Assembly (NCBI RefSeq): GCF_036373705.1
Contig: NC_089851.1
Span: 60,559,850-60,623,849, forward strand
Reading direction: 5' to 3'
Length of the DNA stretch: 64,000 nucleotides
DNA from: Amia ocellicauda
Taxonomy: Eukaryota; Chordata; Actinopteri; Amiiformes; Amiidae
Every line of letters starts with the position of its first letter. Positions within the stretch are counted from its first letter, which is position 1. Below are positions 46,641 to 57,509 of this stretch, one piece after another. Made by a program: the position numbers and the translations under genes. The notes under the pieces are model-generated. The model was given only the letters and a program-made list of their open reading frames with translations, had not been told where the DNA came from and searched no databases.

Positions 46641-47842
46641 TTACTACCTACGTAACACATACATTTTGTTCCTACTAAGAGAATACAAAAGTCAGCAAAA
46701 CATTATTTTTTACAAATTCAGTTTGAAAACTGTATTGTACATATATTTGTTGCGTTTTGATTTATAAACATTGTACATTGTACAAATCTTAAGAGAGGCA
46801 ATGGACTGATTCTGACTTCATGGCTTTCATTCTATTTATTTGAATAATGTGACATCTCCACTAATAGTACATTATAAATTAAAATATCAATACAAGAATA
46901 TATGCTACTGCGGACATCATCTGAGCTGTTTCACAATATATTGTAGATTCCTATAATCTGGAAAACCTTTAATTTCAGTATTTGAACTTATTTCAGTCAA
47001 CCATCACTTCAGCGTTGTGGACCTCAACATCGGTCTGTTCAAGATGCCGTAAGGCTGTCTTTAAAGCCGGGCCCTCGGCCTACTGTGTCTCAATGAGAAA
47101 ACCAGCGTCTTCTCCATATGCACCTCTGCCACTATGGGTCAAACATCGGTTCCTTCAGGACACGATTCATAATCTGCCATGTGGAATAAATCAGTCATCT
47201 GAAGACACAATGTGTGGGTCACACAACATCAGAGATCCTCCTTATAAAAGGCATCTCTATCACATTAGTTGACATTCGCACAATCTGTAAGGTTTCTAGT
47301 AAAGGGACAATTCAAAATAATAATAATCTTGATTCCAATTGATCTCATTTATCAAATTATTTACGTACAGCACTCAGCTGTCGTCAGCAGCATCATATCT
47401 CCTGTGTTTACTGAATCAGCTTTACTTCCTAGTGTAGATACTCTTTTGTGTGGAGTTGTCAAAACAATGTGCTTATTTTTGTCCTTTTATCTAACTTAAA
47501 TACCTGAGACCATTACAATAATTATTACAGCAGTTCCTTCAACACCATAGTTAATAGTAGTTGTGTAAATGATGGCAGTTATTACTCTTTGTTTCTCAAT
47601 ACCTTTTTCCCAATAAACCATAATTTAAAATTATGTACATAGTTTAATTAGGAACAACTCCTATTATTCCTATTTTCATTATTATTCGTTTTATGCGGTT
47701 GTCATCTAGTATGTGACGTATTCGTCTGTATCAACATCAATATTATTATCATTATTAATACAAGCAGTGTAAATTACCAGTCATTACACTCTTCCTCTGT
47801 TTGTAGTAAGTTATGAACCCTTACACGTACTTACAGTCTCTG

Positions 47843-47844
<2 letters not shown>

Positions 47845-47873
<29 letters not shown>
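47845..47873. repeat. (CT)n microsatellite
   Basis: About 14 CT units, followed by CACAGTCATC. Confidence 0.95.
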
Positions 47874-47876
<3 letters not shown>

Positions 47877-49133
47877 GTCATCTCAGGCTGCTTGTCTGCT
47901 CAGGCGAACAGGGGGAGCAGTGTCATGGCACTTGCCCCCTGCCCCCCTCTTCCTAATTGATAGGGTATTTCTGTTTGTGAAAGGACTATTTCCAAACAGT
48001 TTTATAACTTGCCATGACTATGTTTCATTAAATTAGTTATGTTACATCTTTTAATCTTTGGAAAATAAGCCTTTTCATTGATCTCAATAATGATGTCCAG
48101 GTACTTCAGGAAAACACATTTTCAAAAAATGTGTCCAGTCAATTATTTCCCCAACTAAGAACCTGCGTGGGCACTAAGACTGTCCGCCTGCGCGGCTCAT
48201 GTCTTTATTGTGTCAGCTTTCTCCTATTGAAGTCCAGTCTACACCGGTACAGGTTCAGAAGAACTGTTCCCGAACCAGATTGAACTGATCAATAGTTAAT
48301 TTCTTACCTACACATTGTATTTGGGATCTATTTCTAGGGATTTAAAAACTCTTCATTGTGGAACTCATAGCTACCAAATTACCACGTCTTTAATTTCCTG
48401 GAGTATCTGGTTATCTATTTATCAATATCTAAGAAACCTTCACCGAATGTTTGCGGTTGCCTCGGATTCCCTTTTCTAAATTTGGCTCTAATTCCATTTC
48501 TAACATGTTAGTTTAAACTTCTGTATTCGTAAGACCTATTTAAATAAATTAATTTTGTATTATTATTTCTGTTTGCAATAGCATTCTGTGTACAGTTAAA
48601 TGCTTACTTTTCTTGTAGGTCTGTTATTACAACATATTTAACTGGTGTTTTTTAGCTATCATTCTGTAACTATTTGTGACTTATGACTCTCAGTCATATT
48701 CTGGACTATACAGTAAATGAAAATGACATGACATACGGACATTTACCTTGCGCAAACTGTAAACGTACAAACATACAAAGAGATATATATTAATTTATAT
48801 CCAAAGTAAATTCAGATACCATGGTTTTGGTTGGCATGTTATATTGACCTGCAGTGTCTCAAACTACCCTTATTTATTACTTATCTAGTAATTTTCCTTC
48901 AGTATCTTGAGGACTGTCATTTATACTGAAAAAAATATGTTTTGTTGTTTTTAATTCTCTTCGGGGCATTCGGCTTAGGTTAGATTGAATTATGGCTTTT
49001 GTCTTTTCTTTCTTTTCTCTAACAAATGTTTTAAGATAGCTAGCTTTGGTTTCTCATTTCTTAATGTACATTAATCATTCCACATCAGTAGAATGGGGGG
49101 CGCCATAGGCATTTCCAGATATTTTATGGCATG

Positions 49134-49179
49134 TTACGTCACTTGTTTATTATACCTACGTCATATCCGGACGGAAGTG
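49134..49179 (+). promoter_or_regulatory. CRE/ATF- and ETS-like motif cluster
   Basis: TTACGTCA (49,134-49,141), TACGTCAT (49,157-49,164) and CGGAAGTG (49,172-49,179) lie within 46 bp, about 600 bp before the first plus-strand Polinton frame. Such sites are typical of compact viral or housekeeping promoters. Motif reading only. Confidence 0.4.
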
Positions 49180-49750
49180 TACACCCATAGCGCCCTAACC
49201 ACCCACGATGACCCTGATGACCCCGATGACCTCCCTTATCCAACTGTCCTTCTCTCGCCCCTAGCCCCCCTCCCTCCACCCACACTGCTTAGTTCTGCTG
49301 GCCTTTGTTCTTGCCGGAGAGTGTGAATGTTCAGAGTGTGAATGTTTCAGGTCTTGGGGGTTTGTGACCCCCCCCCCCCATTAAGTTAGAATAGCTCCTT
49401 TGTTTCAGTAATAGTTATCTATCTATCTATCTCTCTCTCTTTATCTTGTAGTGAATTCATTCTTTTTTTAGTTAAACACCTTCTAGTAAAGGCCTTCTAA
49501 CTGTCTTAAAAGTTCATAAGATTTAAACTTAAGATATTGTTCAATTTCTTAACAGTCCCTTATCCTGGCTTACAAATGTTACGATATACCACATTATTTT
49601 CTTACATTCTTAATCTTTAGAACGCCTTAAATTACTCTAGCCTTCTAAGTAAAGTGCTTAGGGGGAAAGTTTTTTAAAATTTATTTTAGCTCTCTCTCGC
49701 TCTCCCTCTCTCTCACGAAACGCATAACGTGAAGTCTGAGATTAAAATGA

Positions 49751-50218
49751 ATGCTCAGGGTTTTGGTGGTGGGTACGGAGCCGCAGGGGCCACTCTCTTC
49801 TAAGAGGGCGGGTTATCGTGACGTAGTGAAGAGACAGTATACATCACCCCCCGATCAATGTTTAAAGACAATGTCTTACCCGAAAGCTATGGATGTCGAC
49901 AGGCTCTACACCCCTCTCCAATCCCGGGATCTACCTTGGTTCTATTCACCCGATTTTGTATACATGCCTGAAACCTCTGACTGCGGCCAACCTCCGGGAC
50001 CTCAACACCCGATTCCGCAAGACAAAACAGGACGCTTTGCGATAGACATCGAAGCTAGTCTCTGGGATGTACAGGCTCAGGAGGTCCTGAACGGTTCTGC
50101 GTTTGCTGCACTGTCTATCGCGGACTCGTCTCAGGAAGGGGGCATTCCAGCGGCTGTAGAAACAACCCACAGCCAAACCAAGCGACCCAATGAGCAGCGA
50201 ACCGCCTCAGGGGCATGA
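49751..50218 (+). CDS. Polinton accessory ORF 1, unknown
   Basis: 155 codons, no recognised domain. An internal ATG (MSYPKAMDVDRLYTPL) may be the real start because the stretch before it looks less protein-like. Proline-rich middle (CGQPPGPQHP), acidic and alanine-rich end. It overlaps the next frame slightly. Its place before the integrase is where fish Polintons and adintoviruses carry variable accessory genes. Confidence 0.5.
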   Translation: MLRVLVVGTEPQGPLSSKRAGYRDVVKRQYTSPPDQCLKTMSYPKAMDVDRLYTPLQSRDLPWFYSPDFVYMPETSDCGQPPGPQHPIPQDKTGRFAIDIEASLWDVQAQEVLNGSAFAALSIADSSQEGGIPAAVETTHSQTKRPNEQRTASGA

Positions 50219-50624
50219 TGAAGACGATGGCTTTATGCCCGGTGTGCGGGTCGATGTAAGCAGAATTGTTAAAAGCACCCTGGTATATATTCTGCCGGTT
50301 CTCATCGACCAAACCCTGAAATCAGTCTGTCAGGGTTGTGAAGTGAATCACCCCAGCCAGTTGAGGCACAGCTGTCTGTTTGACCCAGATGCCTATTATT
50401 TCCGATACTATTTCGATGTGATTTACAGAAGACTGAACAAACCATGGCTGAAGCTGGCGCTAATCAAGGCGATATCTTACTCCCACCTGCGGGCCTCTTC
50501 CGGGCAAGTCCAGAAAATCATAGATGAGATTTTGCTGGAGTTGAAAAATGAGAAGTATATAAATGAGAAACTGAGCTGTTCAATGACCTGGATGAGCCGA
50601 GTAGAAAAACCGCCAGGAAGCTAA
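50190..50624 (+). CDS. Polinton accessory ORF 2 with Cys/His cluster, unknown
   Basis: 144 codons. An acidic N-terminus (residues 9-13) and a hydrophobic helix-like stretch (about 27-40) precede a compact cluster C47-x2-C50-x3-H54-x5-H60-x-C62 (CQGCEVNHPSQLRHSC) that could bind zinc. The rest is rich in aromatic and basic residues. Function not known; I infer a regulatory or host-interaction role only from position and the metal-binding look. Confidence 0.5.
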   Translation: MSSEPPQGHDEDDGFMPGVRVDVSRIVKSTLVYILPVLIDQTLKSVCQGCEVNHPSQLRHSCLFDPDAYYFRYYFDVIYRRLNKPWLKLALIKAISYSHLRASSGQVQKIIDEILLELKNEKYINEKLSCSMTWMSRVEKPPGS

Positions 50625-50663
50625 AAGAGTATTTCTTCCATAAAGAACTGAGGGACCTGGAAG

Positions 50664-51089
50664 ATGGGAAATGTTCTGGACTGCTTCTGCAACTGGATCT
50701 GCCATCAACGCTCGGTGGATAGCCTGAGAGCTCTATTACACCATGTGCTTGACAAAAAAGTAGCCAATGCGAGCCTTTTCTCTACAGATTTAACCGTAGA
50801 TAATGACCAACTTTCAAACCTGGAAAATTTCATGGCCGCCGTAACAGAGACTGGGGGATACGAAAACTGGAGTGAGATGGTCGAGGGCGCCCAGAAGGAT
50901 GTTAGTCCTTTTCATCATCATCTGTATGAATTTTTACTGATCATGTTTAACAAACCTTTGTTTACTTTTAAAATAGCCCATATTGTTGTTTTATTTGTGT
51001 ATGTAATCGATGTGTGTGATAAAAAAACATGTCGTTGTCGATATAGAACAAGTAACCAATCATCTGATTTCTTTTTGTTTGGACCGTAG
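50664..51089 (+). CDS. Polinton accessory ORF 3, unknown
   Basis: 141 codons beginning MGNVLDCFCNWIC, a possible N-myristoylation and palmitoylation start. A hydrophobic stretch lies near residues 105-118 (HIVVLFVYVIDV). The last part is low-complexity and may be non-coding read-through. No family recognised. Confidence 0.35.
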   Translation: MGNVLDCFCNWICHQRSVDSLRALLHHVLDKKVANASLFSTDLTVDNDQLSNLENFMAAVTETGGYENWSEMVEGAQKDVSPFHHHLYEFLLIMFNKPLFTFKIAHIVVLFVYVIDVCDKKTCRCRYRTSNQSSDFFLFGP

Positions 51090-51212
51090 AAAAAATTGTT
51101 GTGTATGTTATACTTTTCTCAATTGTCTAAAAAGAGGTGTTTGTTCGCCTGAAATGGAATAAAAAAAACATGTATAAAAAACTTTGCTCATTGTGTCGTG
51201 TGATCTGACAGA

Positions 51213-52270
51213 ATGACTCTGCAAGCTCCCCAGATGAAGGATCTGTACTACAACCCGGCCAAGGCCGGTGGTTTGGCTGGTAAGAAAGGTTTTCAAAGAG
51301 GACTAACTGAAGCCGGGGTTAAGGCTAAGGATGAGGTTGTTTCAGAATGGCTAAGGGCACAAGACGCCTATACCCTACATAAACCGCTCAGAATTAACTT
51401 TAAAAGAAATCACGTCTATGTGACTGACATAGACTCACAATGGCAGATGGATCTAGTCGATATGTCAAATTTATCAAAAGATAACAATGGTCACAAATTT
51501 ATGTTGATGTGCATCGATGTGTTATCGAAATACGCATGGATCCGAATTCTGCACAATAAAACAGGTAGTGTGGTGACAAGGGCCTTTGAGGATATATTGT
51601 CCCAGGGTCGGTGTCCTAAAAAACTGCAGACTGATAAAGGAAAAGAGTTTCTCAAAAGAGAATTTCAGAATCTGTTGAAGAGACACAATATACATCATTT
51701 CACCACCGGTAATGAGCTTAAGGCATCGGTTGTGGAGAGGTTTAACCGCACCATAAAGACAATAATGTGGAGATATTTTACAGCTGTCAACACGTTCAAG
51801 TATGTTGATAAAGTTCAGGATTTTATCGAAGTTTACAACCGAGGATATCACACCAGTATTAAAATGAAGCCTATAGATGTTAACAAGAGTAATTCTTTTA
51901 AGGTATATAAAAATGTATACGGTCCCTTTTTTAAGACAGAAAAAACTACTTATAAGTTCAATGTCGGGGATGTGGTGAGAGTTTCAAAGCTGCGCAACCC
52001 TTTTGCCAAAGGTTATAAACAAACATTTACTGATGAATATTTTACAGTTACCGAACAGTTGGCTAGAGACCCCCCCGTGTACCGGTTAAAAGACTATGAC
52101 GGGGAGGAAATAGAAGGGACGTTTTAAGCTGCCAAGTTACAAAAAATTATTGTGGGTAAAGATAGAGTATTCAGAGTTGAAAAGATTATAGCGGAAAAAA
52201 ACCAAAACCGGAAAAAATATGTGTTAGTGCAATGGAGAGGTTGGCCTGAAAAGTTCAATAGTTGAGTCCC
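51213..52270 (+). CDS. Polinton integrase fossil with chromodomain-like tail
   Basis: The open frame from 51,213 to 52,127 encodes 304 residues of a retrovirus-like (rve) integrase. N-terminal region: PQMKDLYYNPAKAGGLAG, then EWLRAQDAYTLHKP. Catalytic triad: D80 in WQMDLVDM, D141 in LQTDKGKEF and E175 in VVERFNRT. A C-terminal SH3-like part has FNVGDVVRVSK. A chromodomain-like segment (VFRVEKII, VQWRGWP) follows to about 52,270, as in many Polinton integrases. It inserts the element DNA and leaves 6-bp duplications in the family. Treated as part of a fossil. Confidence 0.9.
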
Positions 52271-52351
52271 GGAGCAACAGGTTTGTGTTATTCAAGGCTT
52301 ATAACAAGATGTCCGCGGGTGTGGTGGGGGGCATTACTTTAGTTTCTCAAG

Positions 52352-53155
52352 ATGGAATTAGGTGGCTTCTACGTGACTCTACCCAGTAACTCCTCTCTCG
52401 ATATATATCCTAAAAATGAAATATCCAGTTACACAGTGCAATTTGGAAAATCTATAGATCTAAGGGGTTCGTGGGAAGTGGGTTTGGCGGAAATACAGTA
52501 TCCTTACACTTGGTCTATTTTACAAGATAAAGATGCCAACTTCTCAGTTTTTGATCATGTTAAAAAGAGTCAATGGTCATTCACGATCGAAGGGGGTTAT
52601 TACGACAGCGTGGATAAAATATTAGATGAGATGAATAAGCAGTTCTCAGACGGGAACCCCTGCCTCAAGTTATATTACAATCCTATTAAAAACCGAGTGT
52701 ACATTGTGTCAAAACCTGGCCTTAGTATTCAAACCAGCGGGGCCCTGGGACGTATAATAGGCTTCTATACTGACACGGAGAACTCATTCTCAGACGTGGT
52801 GGCCCCCTTCCCGGCCGATATCAGAGGTGGTTTTTACACTCTTTACATCTATACGGACATCATTGCCCACCAGAGGGTTGGTGATAGTTATGTGCCTCTT
52901 TTGAGAAATGTACTTATTAAAGGTAAAAGCAATGACATGATCACAATTACTTATGACAAGCCGCACTACATACCAGTCTCAAAGACACACTTTGACAACA
53001 TCATGATCGAAGTAAAATCAGATCAGAATATCAACGTACCATTCCGTTTCGGTAAAATTATAGTTAAACTACATTTTCGAGGGGTTATGTCGATCCTCTG
53101 GCCTATGTTGATTATTACAAAATGCAAGCCGGGAATGGCTTGCCCGGGTTTGTAG
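52352..53155 (+). CDS. Polinton minor capsid (penton-like) protein fossil
   Basis: 267 residues. The N-terminal motif MELGGFYVTLPSNSS with DIYPKNEISSYTV and WEVGLAEIQYPYTW is typical of Polinton penton proteins (a single jelly-roll expected at capsid vertices). The start ATG lies about 80 bases after the chromodomain-like segment. Its end overlaps the next frame, a compact arrangement usual in these elements. Fossil. Confidence 0.85.
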   Translation: MELGGFYVTLPSNSSLDIYPKNEISSYTVQFGKSIDLRGSWEVGLAEIQYPYTWSILQDKDANFSVFDHVKKSQWSFTIEGGYYDSVDKILDEMNKQFSDGNPCLKLYYNPIKNRVYIVSKPGLSIQTSGALGRIIGFYTDTENSFSDVVAPFPADIRGGFYTLYIYTDIIAHQRVGDSYVPLLRNVLIKGKSNDMITITYDKPHYIPVSKTHFDNIMIEVKSDQNINVPFRFGKIIVKLHFRGVMSILWPMLIITKCKPGMACPGL

Positions 53156-53535
53156 GATCCTCCACTATGTATGGGGCCGGGCTAGGTGGACTCTTTCGTG
53201 GTCTTTTTAGAATGGCCGTACCCCTGCTCAAGAGAGGCTTTGCTATAGCCAGACCCGACTTGAAATCAGCGGCTAAAAACATTGTTAGTGATGTGTTCGC
53301 CAATGTTATGAACCGCTCAGCTAGCCATGAGCATCAGGAGGGTTCGGGACTCATGGTGATGTCGAGGGGCGGGGGTAAAAGAAGAAGCAGCAGACACCCA
53401 CCAGGGCAGCGAAGACCCCCAGCTAACAAAAAAACGAAGACTCGCTCATTCTCCAACACACCACAGAATCCCTCGGAGAAGGAAGCAACAGAAGAGAAAA
53501 CCTGCAAAAAGAAAGTCTCAAAGAAAGCCCAATAG
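53122..53535 (+). CDS. Polinton small basic capsid-associated protein fossil
   Basis: 137 residues. A glycine-rich amphipathic N-terminus (GLPGFVGSSTMYGAGLGGLF, then RMAVPLLKRG) resembles adenovirus pVI/pX-like minor proteins seen in adintoviruses and Polintons. The C-terminal half is strongly basic (KRRSSRHPPGQRRPP), a possible DNA-binding tail. It overlaps the penton frame by about 30 bases. Confidence 0.7.
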   Translation: MQAGNGLPGFVGSSTMYGAGLGGLFRGLFRMAVPLLKRGFAIARPDLKSAAKNIVSDVFANVMNRSASHEHQEGSGLMVMSRGGGKRRSSRHPPGQRRPPANKKTKTRSFSNTPQNPSEKEATEEKTCKKKVSKKAQ

Positions 53536-53559
53536 ATCTTCAGGTTACATCTTTTAAAC

Positions 53560-54768
53560 ATGTCTTTTTTCCATAGCCTATCGGAAGAATGCATTAAATC
53601 AGAACTGGACCTGTTTACAGTCCCGTACACCCAAACGAGTATAGATAAAAGCATCTATGTAGAGATACTACCTCTTTCCGCAATTTCAGAAACGGCCCCT
53701 CTGGAGTTTTTCATAGCGGGAAATGGGGAAGATTATATTGATTTGAACAACACTGTCATTTTAATCAACTGCAGAGTGGATGAGGAGGATGGGGATGCAA
53801 CAGTGAAGGCAGCCAACGTTGGTGTCATCAATTACCCTATGGCCACCATGTTTTCGCAAGTGGATGTGACCCTGGGTGATCGACTCATTAGTCAAAGCAG
53901 CAATACCTACCCCTATAGAGCCATGATGGAGTGTATCCTTAATTATAGTGAGGAGACTCTAAGCAAGCAGTTCAGTCCTGGCCTGTTCTTCAAAGACACC
54001 CCAGAAGCTATGGACGACAGGGATACAGATGGACTCAATGAGGGCTTGCAAAAAAGAGCAGCCTTTTCAGACGAAGGCCGGACCTTTGAGCTAATAGGGC
54101 ATATTCATGTGGACATATTTTTTCAATAAAAACTCATGCTCAACAGGGTAGACATTAAAATTAAAATGATCCCGAGCAAAAATGCTTTCTGTCTGATGAC
54201 TCCTGATACTGAAAAATATAAACTGAATATATTATCGACCTCATTGTTTGTGAAAAGTGTCCGTATCCCCAGCGGTTAAACTAGGACACGCCCAGGCATT
54301 AATGACGGCAAACGCCAAGTACCCGAAAGAAAGAGTCTATATGAAAGTCCACAGTATCCCCGCGGGGACACGTGTGATGAACCAAGAAAATCTTTTTCTA
54401 GGGCAGCTCCCAAAACAGGTTATTATAGGTCTAGTGGATAATGATGCCTTTACCAGGGTATACAACAAGAACCCCTTTAACTTTAAACATTAAACGCAGA
54501 ATTTATAGCATTGTACGTTGACGGAGTGCAGGTGCCGTCCAAGCCTTTTCAACCGGACTTTGAAAACAGCAATGCTGTTCGGGAATATTACAGTCTAGTA
54601 TTGGCTACGGGTCGTCATCTCAAGGATCAACCTCTGATGATCAATCGCCAGGAATACTGCAGCGGCAACACGCTGTACAGATTCAACCTGACCCCCGACG
54701 AAGAGTGTGGACAACATTTTTCACTGGTGAAAACGGGTAACATGCGTCTGGAGATGCGTTTTAAATAG
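53560..54768 (+). pseudogene. Polinton major capsid protein fossil
   Basis: The start MSFFHSLSEECIKSELDLFT with DYIDLNNTVI, YPMATMFSQVDVTLGDRLIS and NTYPYRAMMECILNYSEE is the typical N-terminal part of the double jelly-roll hexon-like capsid protein. Further conserved parts (a VDGVQVPSKPFQPDFEN segment and the LEMRF end) follow. Broken in a few places; span only given. Confidence 0.85.
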
Positions 54769-54850
54769 CCTCTACCCCGCACTGTAAATATGATCGTGTA
54801 CGCTGTGTTTCACAACATTATTGAGGTGAATCAGAGAAGAAACATTCTGT

Positions 54851-55270
54851 ATGATTATTATTAAAATGAATACCATAGAGCTCAACACCATCATGACGGC
54901 TACCTCATGTACCCGCAAACGGTTTCAAGGGGTCTATGCCTGTGACCAGCTGCCTAAATTTAAGATCAAGAATTTACCAGCGATGTACATAATCAATACT
55001 CACCCTAAAAATATGCCTGGAGAACACTGGTTCACTATTTATCTAAGGGAGGATCAACGTGGTGAATTTTTTTGATTCCTACGGTCACCCCCCAGATTTC
55101 AGACCTTTCCCCCGGAGTATCCATAACTTTTTGCTCAACAACTGTCAAGAAACCCTTTAAAACGGGCGTCAAGTACAGAGTCTACAGACCACCACTTGTG
55201 CCAACATTGTGAATTTTTCTTATATCATAGAGCTAAAGGTCGAACATATCCAGACATTATGACTCTGTAC
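54851..55270 (+). pseudogene. Polinton adenain-like cysteine protease fossil
   Basis: MNTIELNTIM, FKGVYACDQLP-type start and the GEHWFTIYL motif around the catalytic histidine, followed by a FDSYG-type motif, mark an adenain/Ulp1-fold protease that matures capsid proteins. It lies just after the capsid gene. Broken. Confidence 0.75.
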
Positions 55271-55690
55271 AGCGATGATTTAGAACAGAATGATGAAAAA
55301 GTGACAGTATGTCAGGACAATGTATACGGACCCTTATATACCTGTAACGTATGGTGCTAACAACCCTTGTATACAGACTGGCTGCTCTTGTGAGGATTTT
55401 AAAAGATGTCACGTATGTTAAGGAGAAAAACAGGAATCAGTCTTTGAAGCAAATCATTTATTTAACACACTTATTATAGAAGACACGGGGCATGTTATAA
55501 AGAACACATCTGTACAACATTCGAAAAATAAAACATAAAATAAATAATTACAATCGGTTGTCGGTCTTCATTCACTGTTTTACAAACAATAATAACAGGC
55601 TATTAATAAGCAAACCAACGTGTACTAGATCCTGAGATCCTTCGCTTAACACTGGGTAAGTAATGAGCAGTTGGGGTTTTAGCTTCCCAT
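55270..55690. other. Gap between convergent Polinton gene blocks
   Basis: Plus-strand genes end on the left and minus-strand genes end on the right. AATAAA-type signals on both strands (for example AATAAAACATAAAATAAATA near 55,525) suit termination of both transcript sets. Confidence 0.5.
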
Positions 55691-56369
55691 TCAGCCTCCC
55701 CCCTCTTTACACATGTGTATTTTTTGGCGTGTCTCCTGGTTAGGCACTGTTGATTGTGGGATGTTCAGACAGGCCATCGCATGTAGGAAAGAATTCCAGC
55801 CTACAGGTCTGCAGCTAGCAGGGATCTTATTAGTGCTAGTGACACTCTTCAACAGATCAAACATATGTGATCCTTTGATCAATTGTCCTTTAAAAACAAA
55901 TTCACCCTGTTCATTCCAAGCCGTTACACGTGGTTTCTGAACCATTTTGTGCAGGATATATTCAGCATTTGTTTTGCTTCTGGAAGGCATGTTTCTCAAA
56001 ACATCAGTTACAACATCGACCTCTGGCGAGGAGGAAAAACCCTCAACAGGCTCGGTATCCGCTATCACAGAGGGCTGAGCATCAAAACCCTTATCAGCCA
56101 CAGTCCCCTCATCCGCAATCCCGTTTTCTCGAGAGGCCATGTTTAAAGTTAAAGTGTTGTAATCTTTTTCCCCCTGCCGAACCAGATACTGTATATTGTT
56201 GTATTGTGGCACTATACAATTGGGGTTTGGAATGCTGATTTAAATCAACCCTGGCTAATATAGCTTTCATTTCAGAGTCCAAGTTATTTTCGACAGTTTG
56301 TTGGAGGGTTTCTGGACCGGCAACATTTTTTTTCAGTTTTTCAAGCTGATCCTGAGGGACCAAAAACAT
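55691..56369 (-). pseudogene. Polinton conserved small ORF fossil, unknown function
   Basis: A region rich in MFLVPQDQLEKLKK, ETLQQTVENNLDSEMKAILA and, toward its end, NEQGEFVFKGQLIKGSHMFD-like segments. These motifs recur, as I remember, in fish Polintons without an assigned function. A helix-rich N-terminal half and a globular C-terminal half are suggested. Broken at least once. Confidence 0.55.
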
Positions 56370-56389
56370 TTTCCGAGCATGTTCAATTA

Positions 56390-56725
56390 CTAAACCGAGC
56401 TCGAAGCCAGAAGACTGGCAAGGAAAGGCACAGCTATGCTCAAGAGTGGTTCAATAAAACCCCCGGTTTGATTAATCTTCTTTCTTTTTCTTTTAATAGA
56501 ATACTTCTTATTAGCGATGATCTTGATAACAGCTTTTTGTTTTTTGAGTTTAGAATGTTGAGAAGGGGTTAGGGGGATGTTTCCACGCAAGATGTTTAAA
56601 GCTATTTCGCACAGGGACTCTATCAAATCCGAAGGGGCCGCGGCCAGCACAGCTTTCCTCTGGCACGGGTTCCCCTCAAATAACATCTGCAAAAGTGGTA
56701 GATTTCTTTTAATCCGAACAGACAT
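56390..56725 (-). CDS. Polinton small basic protein with hydrophobic C-terminus, fossil
   Basis: 111 residues. The N-terminal part (LPLLQMLFEGNPCQRKAVLA, SLCEIALNILRGNIPLTP) and a lysine-rich middle are followed by a GG-containing hydrophobic tail (IEPLLSIAVPFLASLLAS). This layout is common to a small gene in many animal Polintons; it may be a core or membrane-active protein. Function unproven. Confidence 0.6.
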   Translation of the reverse strand: MSVRIKRNLPLLQMLFEGNPCQRKAVLAAAPSDLIESLCEIALNILRGNIPLTPSQHSKLKKQKAVIKIIANKKYSIKRKRKKINQTGGFIEPLLSIAVPFLASLLASSSV

Positions 56726-56731
56726 GCTTAT

Positions 56732-56917
56732 TTATTTCCTTTTCTTTAGCACATACACGGCCGGCCAATCTGGAGGGCACAAACCTGTTCCGAGACGAAA
56801 GTCTTCCGGGGTTTGTGCTTTAAAATCGGCGAGCAAGTACCCGTAGGGTTTTTTGGTAGCGTCCTCAAAAGCCTCCAAAAAGAACTTTGTCTGTTTGGGG
56901 TACATTTGACGAGCCAA
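56732..56917 (-). CDS. Polinton short ORF, unknown
   Basis: 61 residues (FFLEAFEDATKKPYGYLLAD, DFRLGTGLCPPDWPAVYVL). No known domain, but the protein-like composition and its place between the small basic gene and the ATPase on the same strand support a real gene. Confidence 0.5.
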   Translation of the reverse strand: MARQMYPKQTKFFLEAFEDATKKPYGYLLADFKAQTPEDFRLGTGLCPPDWPAVYVLKKRK

Positions 56918-56995
56918 GACGGTAACCTGTAGTTTATCTCTGGGATTTAAAAAAATAATTATATAATTAGTGTTTAAATTAATAGTGCGACTTTT

Positions 56996-57400
56996 TTAAC
57001 CTTGCAAAAATAAATTTTGAACTAAATAAATAATGCTTAAATTCCGATGATGAGTGTACTTTGTGAAGGCATTTTCCACCTCGCTATTGTCACTGGCCAG
57101 TTCCATCAGGTCATCAAGGACCACTAGATTAGTTAGACTTTTTGACAACTCATCATCACACAGCGAGTCGGGGACTCCCTGTACAAATTTCAGATTTTTT
57201 ATTTTCGCCGCCAAAGCATCGTAGAGCGGCTGCCAGCAAGAGTAGCACCACACTATGTTGTCGAGATTTTGGGACACGGTCGCTTCCACATTTTCTATGA
57301 AATTCTTTATAAGATAGCTCTGACCCGAGTTGGAGGGACCGGCTATAATACATGAAAAAGGATGTTGAAGTCTGTTATCAAAACCACCGCTAATATTCAT
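56996..57400 (-). CDS. Polinton packaging ATPase fossil
   Basis: 134 residues with a P-loop region near the N-terminus (CIIAGPSNSGQS, about residues 17-28) and a Walker B-like strand (NLVVLDDLM). These are the core of FtsK/HerA-type genome-packaging ATPases of Polintons and adeno-like viruses. It is shorter than intact family members. Fossil. Confidence 0.8.
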   Translation of the reverse strand: MNISGGFDNRLQHPFSCIIAGPSNSGQSYLIKNFIENVEATVSQNLDNIVWCYSCWQPLYDALAAKIKNLKFVQGVPDSLCDDELSKSLTNLVVLDDLMELASDNSEVENAFTKYTHHRNLSIIYLVQNLFLQG

Positions 57401-57509
57401 AAGGTAGAGTGTTATAGTCGGGCATCAACACTCTTTTATTGTACACCACCCTGAACCGTTTGTTTAGTGATCTATTTTCCAACATGTAACCCTTTTAATT
57501 CAGATAGAT

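Larger units (their letters stand above)
46640..49750. other. Left non-coding flank of the Polinton segment
   Basis: About 3.1 kb, AT-rich. It has a CT microsatellite (47,845-47,873), a C-run (about 49,369-49,379) and a short TATC tract near 49,420. No gene or terminal inverted repeat could be recognised. The last 0.7 kb looks promoter-like. Confidence 0.55.

Noticed and set aside
46982-47499. Two open frames left of the Polinton as gag remnants
   Set aside because: No nucleocapsid zinc knuckle, major homology region or other gag hallmark was visible.
52352-54768. Free adenovirus or adintovirus genome rather than a Polinton
   Set aside because: The capsid genes resemble both, but the linked integrase, the integrated position and the decay point to an endogenous Polinton. 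An adintovirus-like origin cannot be excluded by eye.
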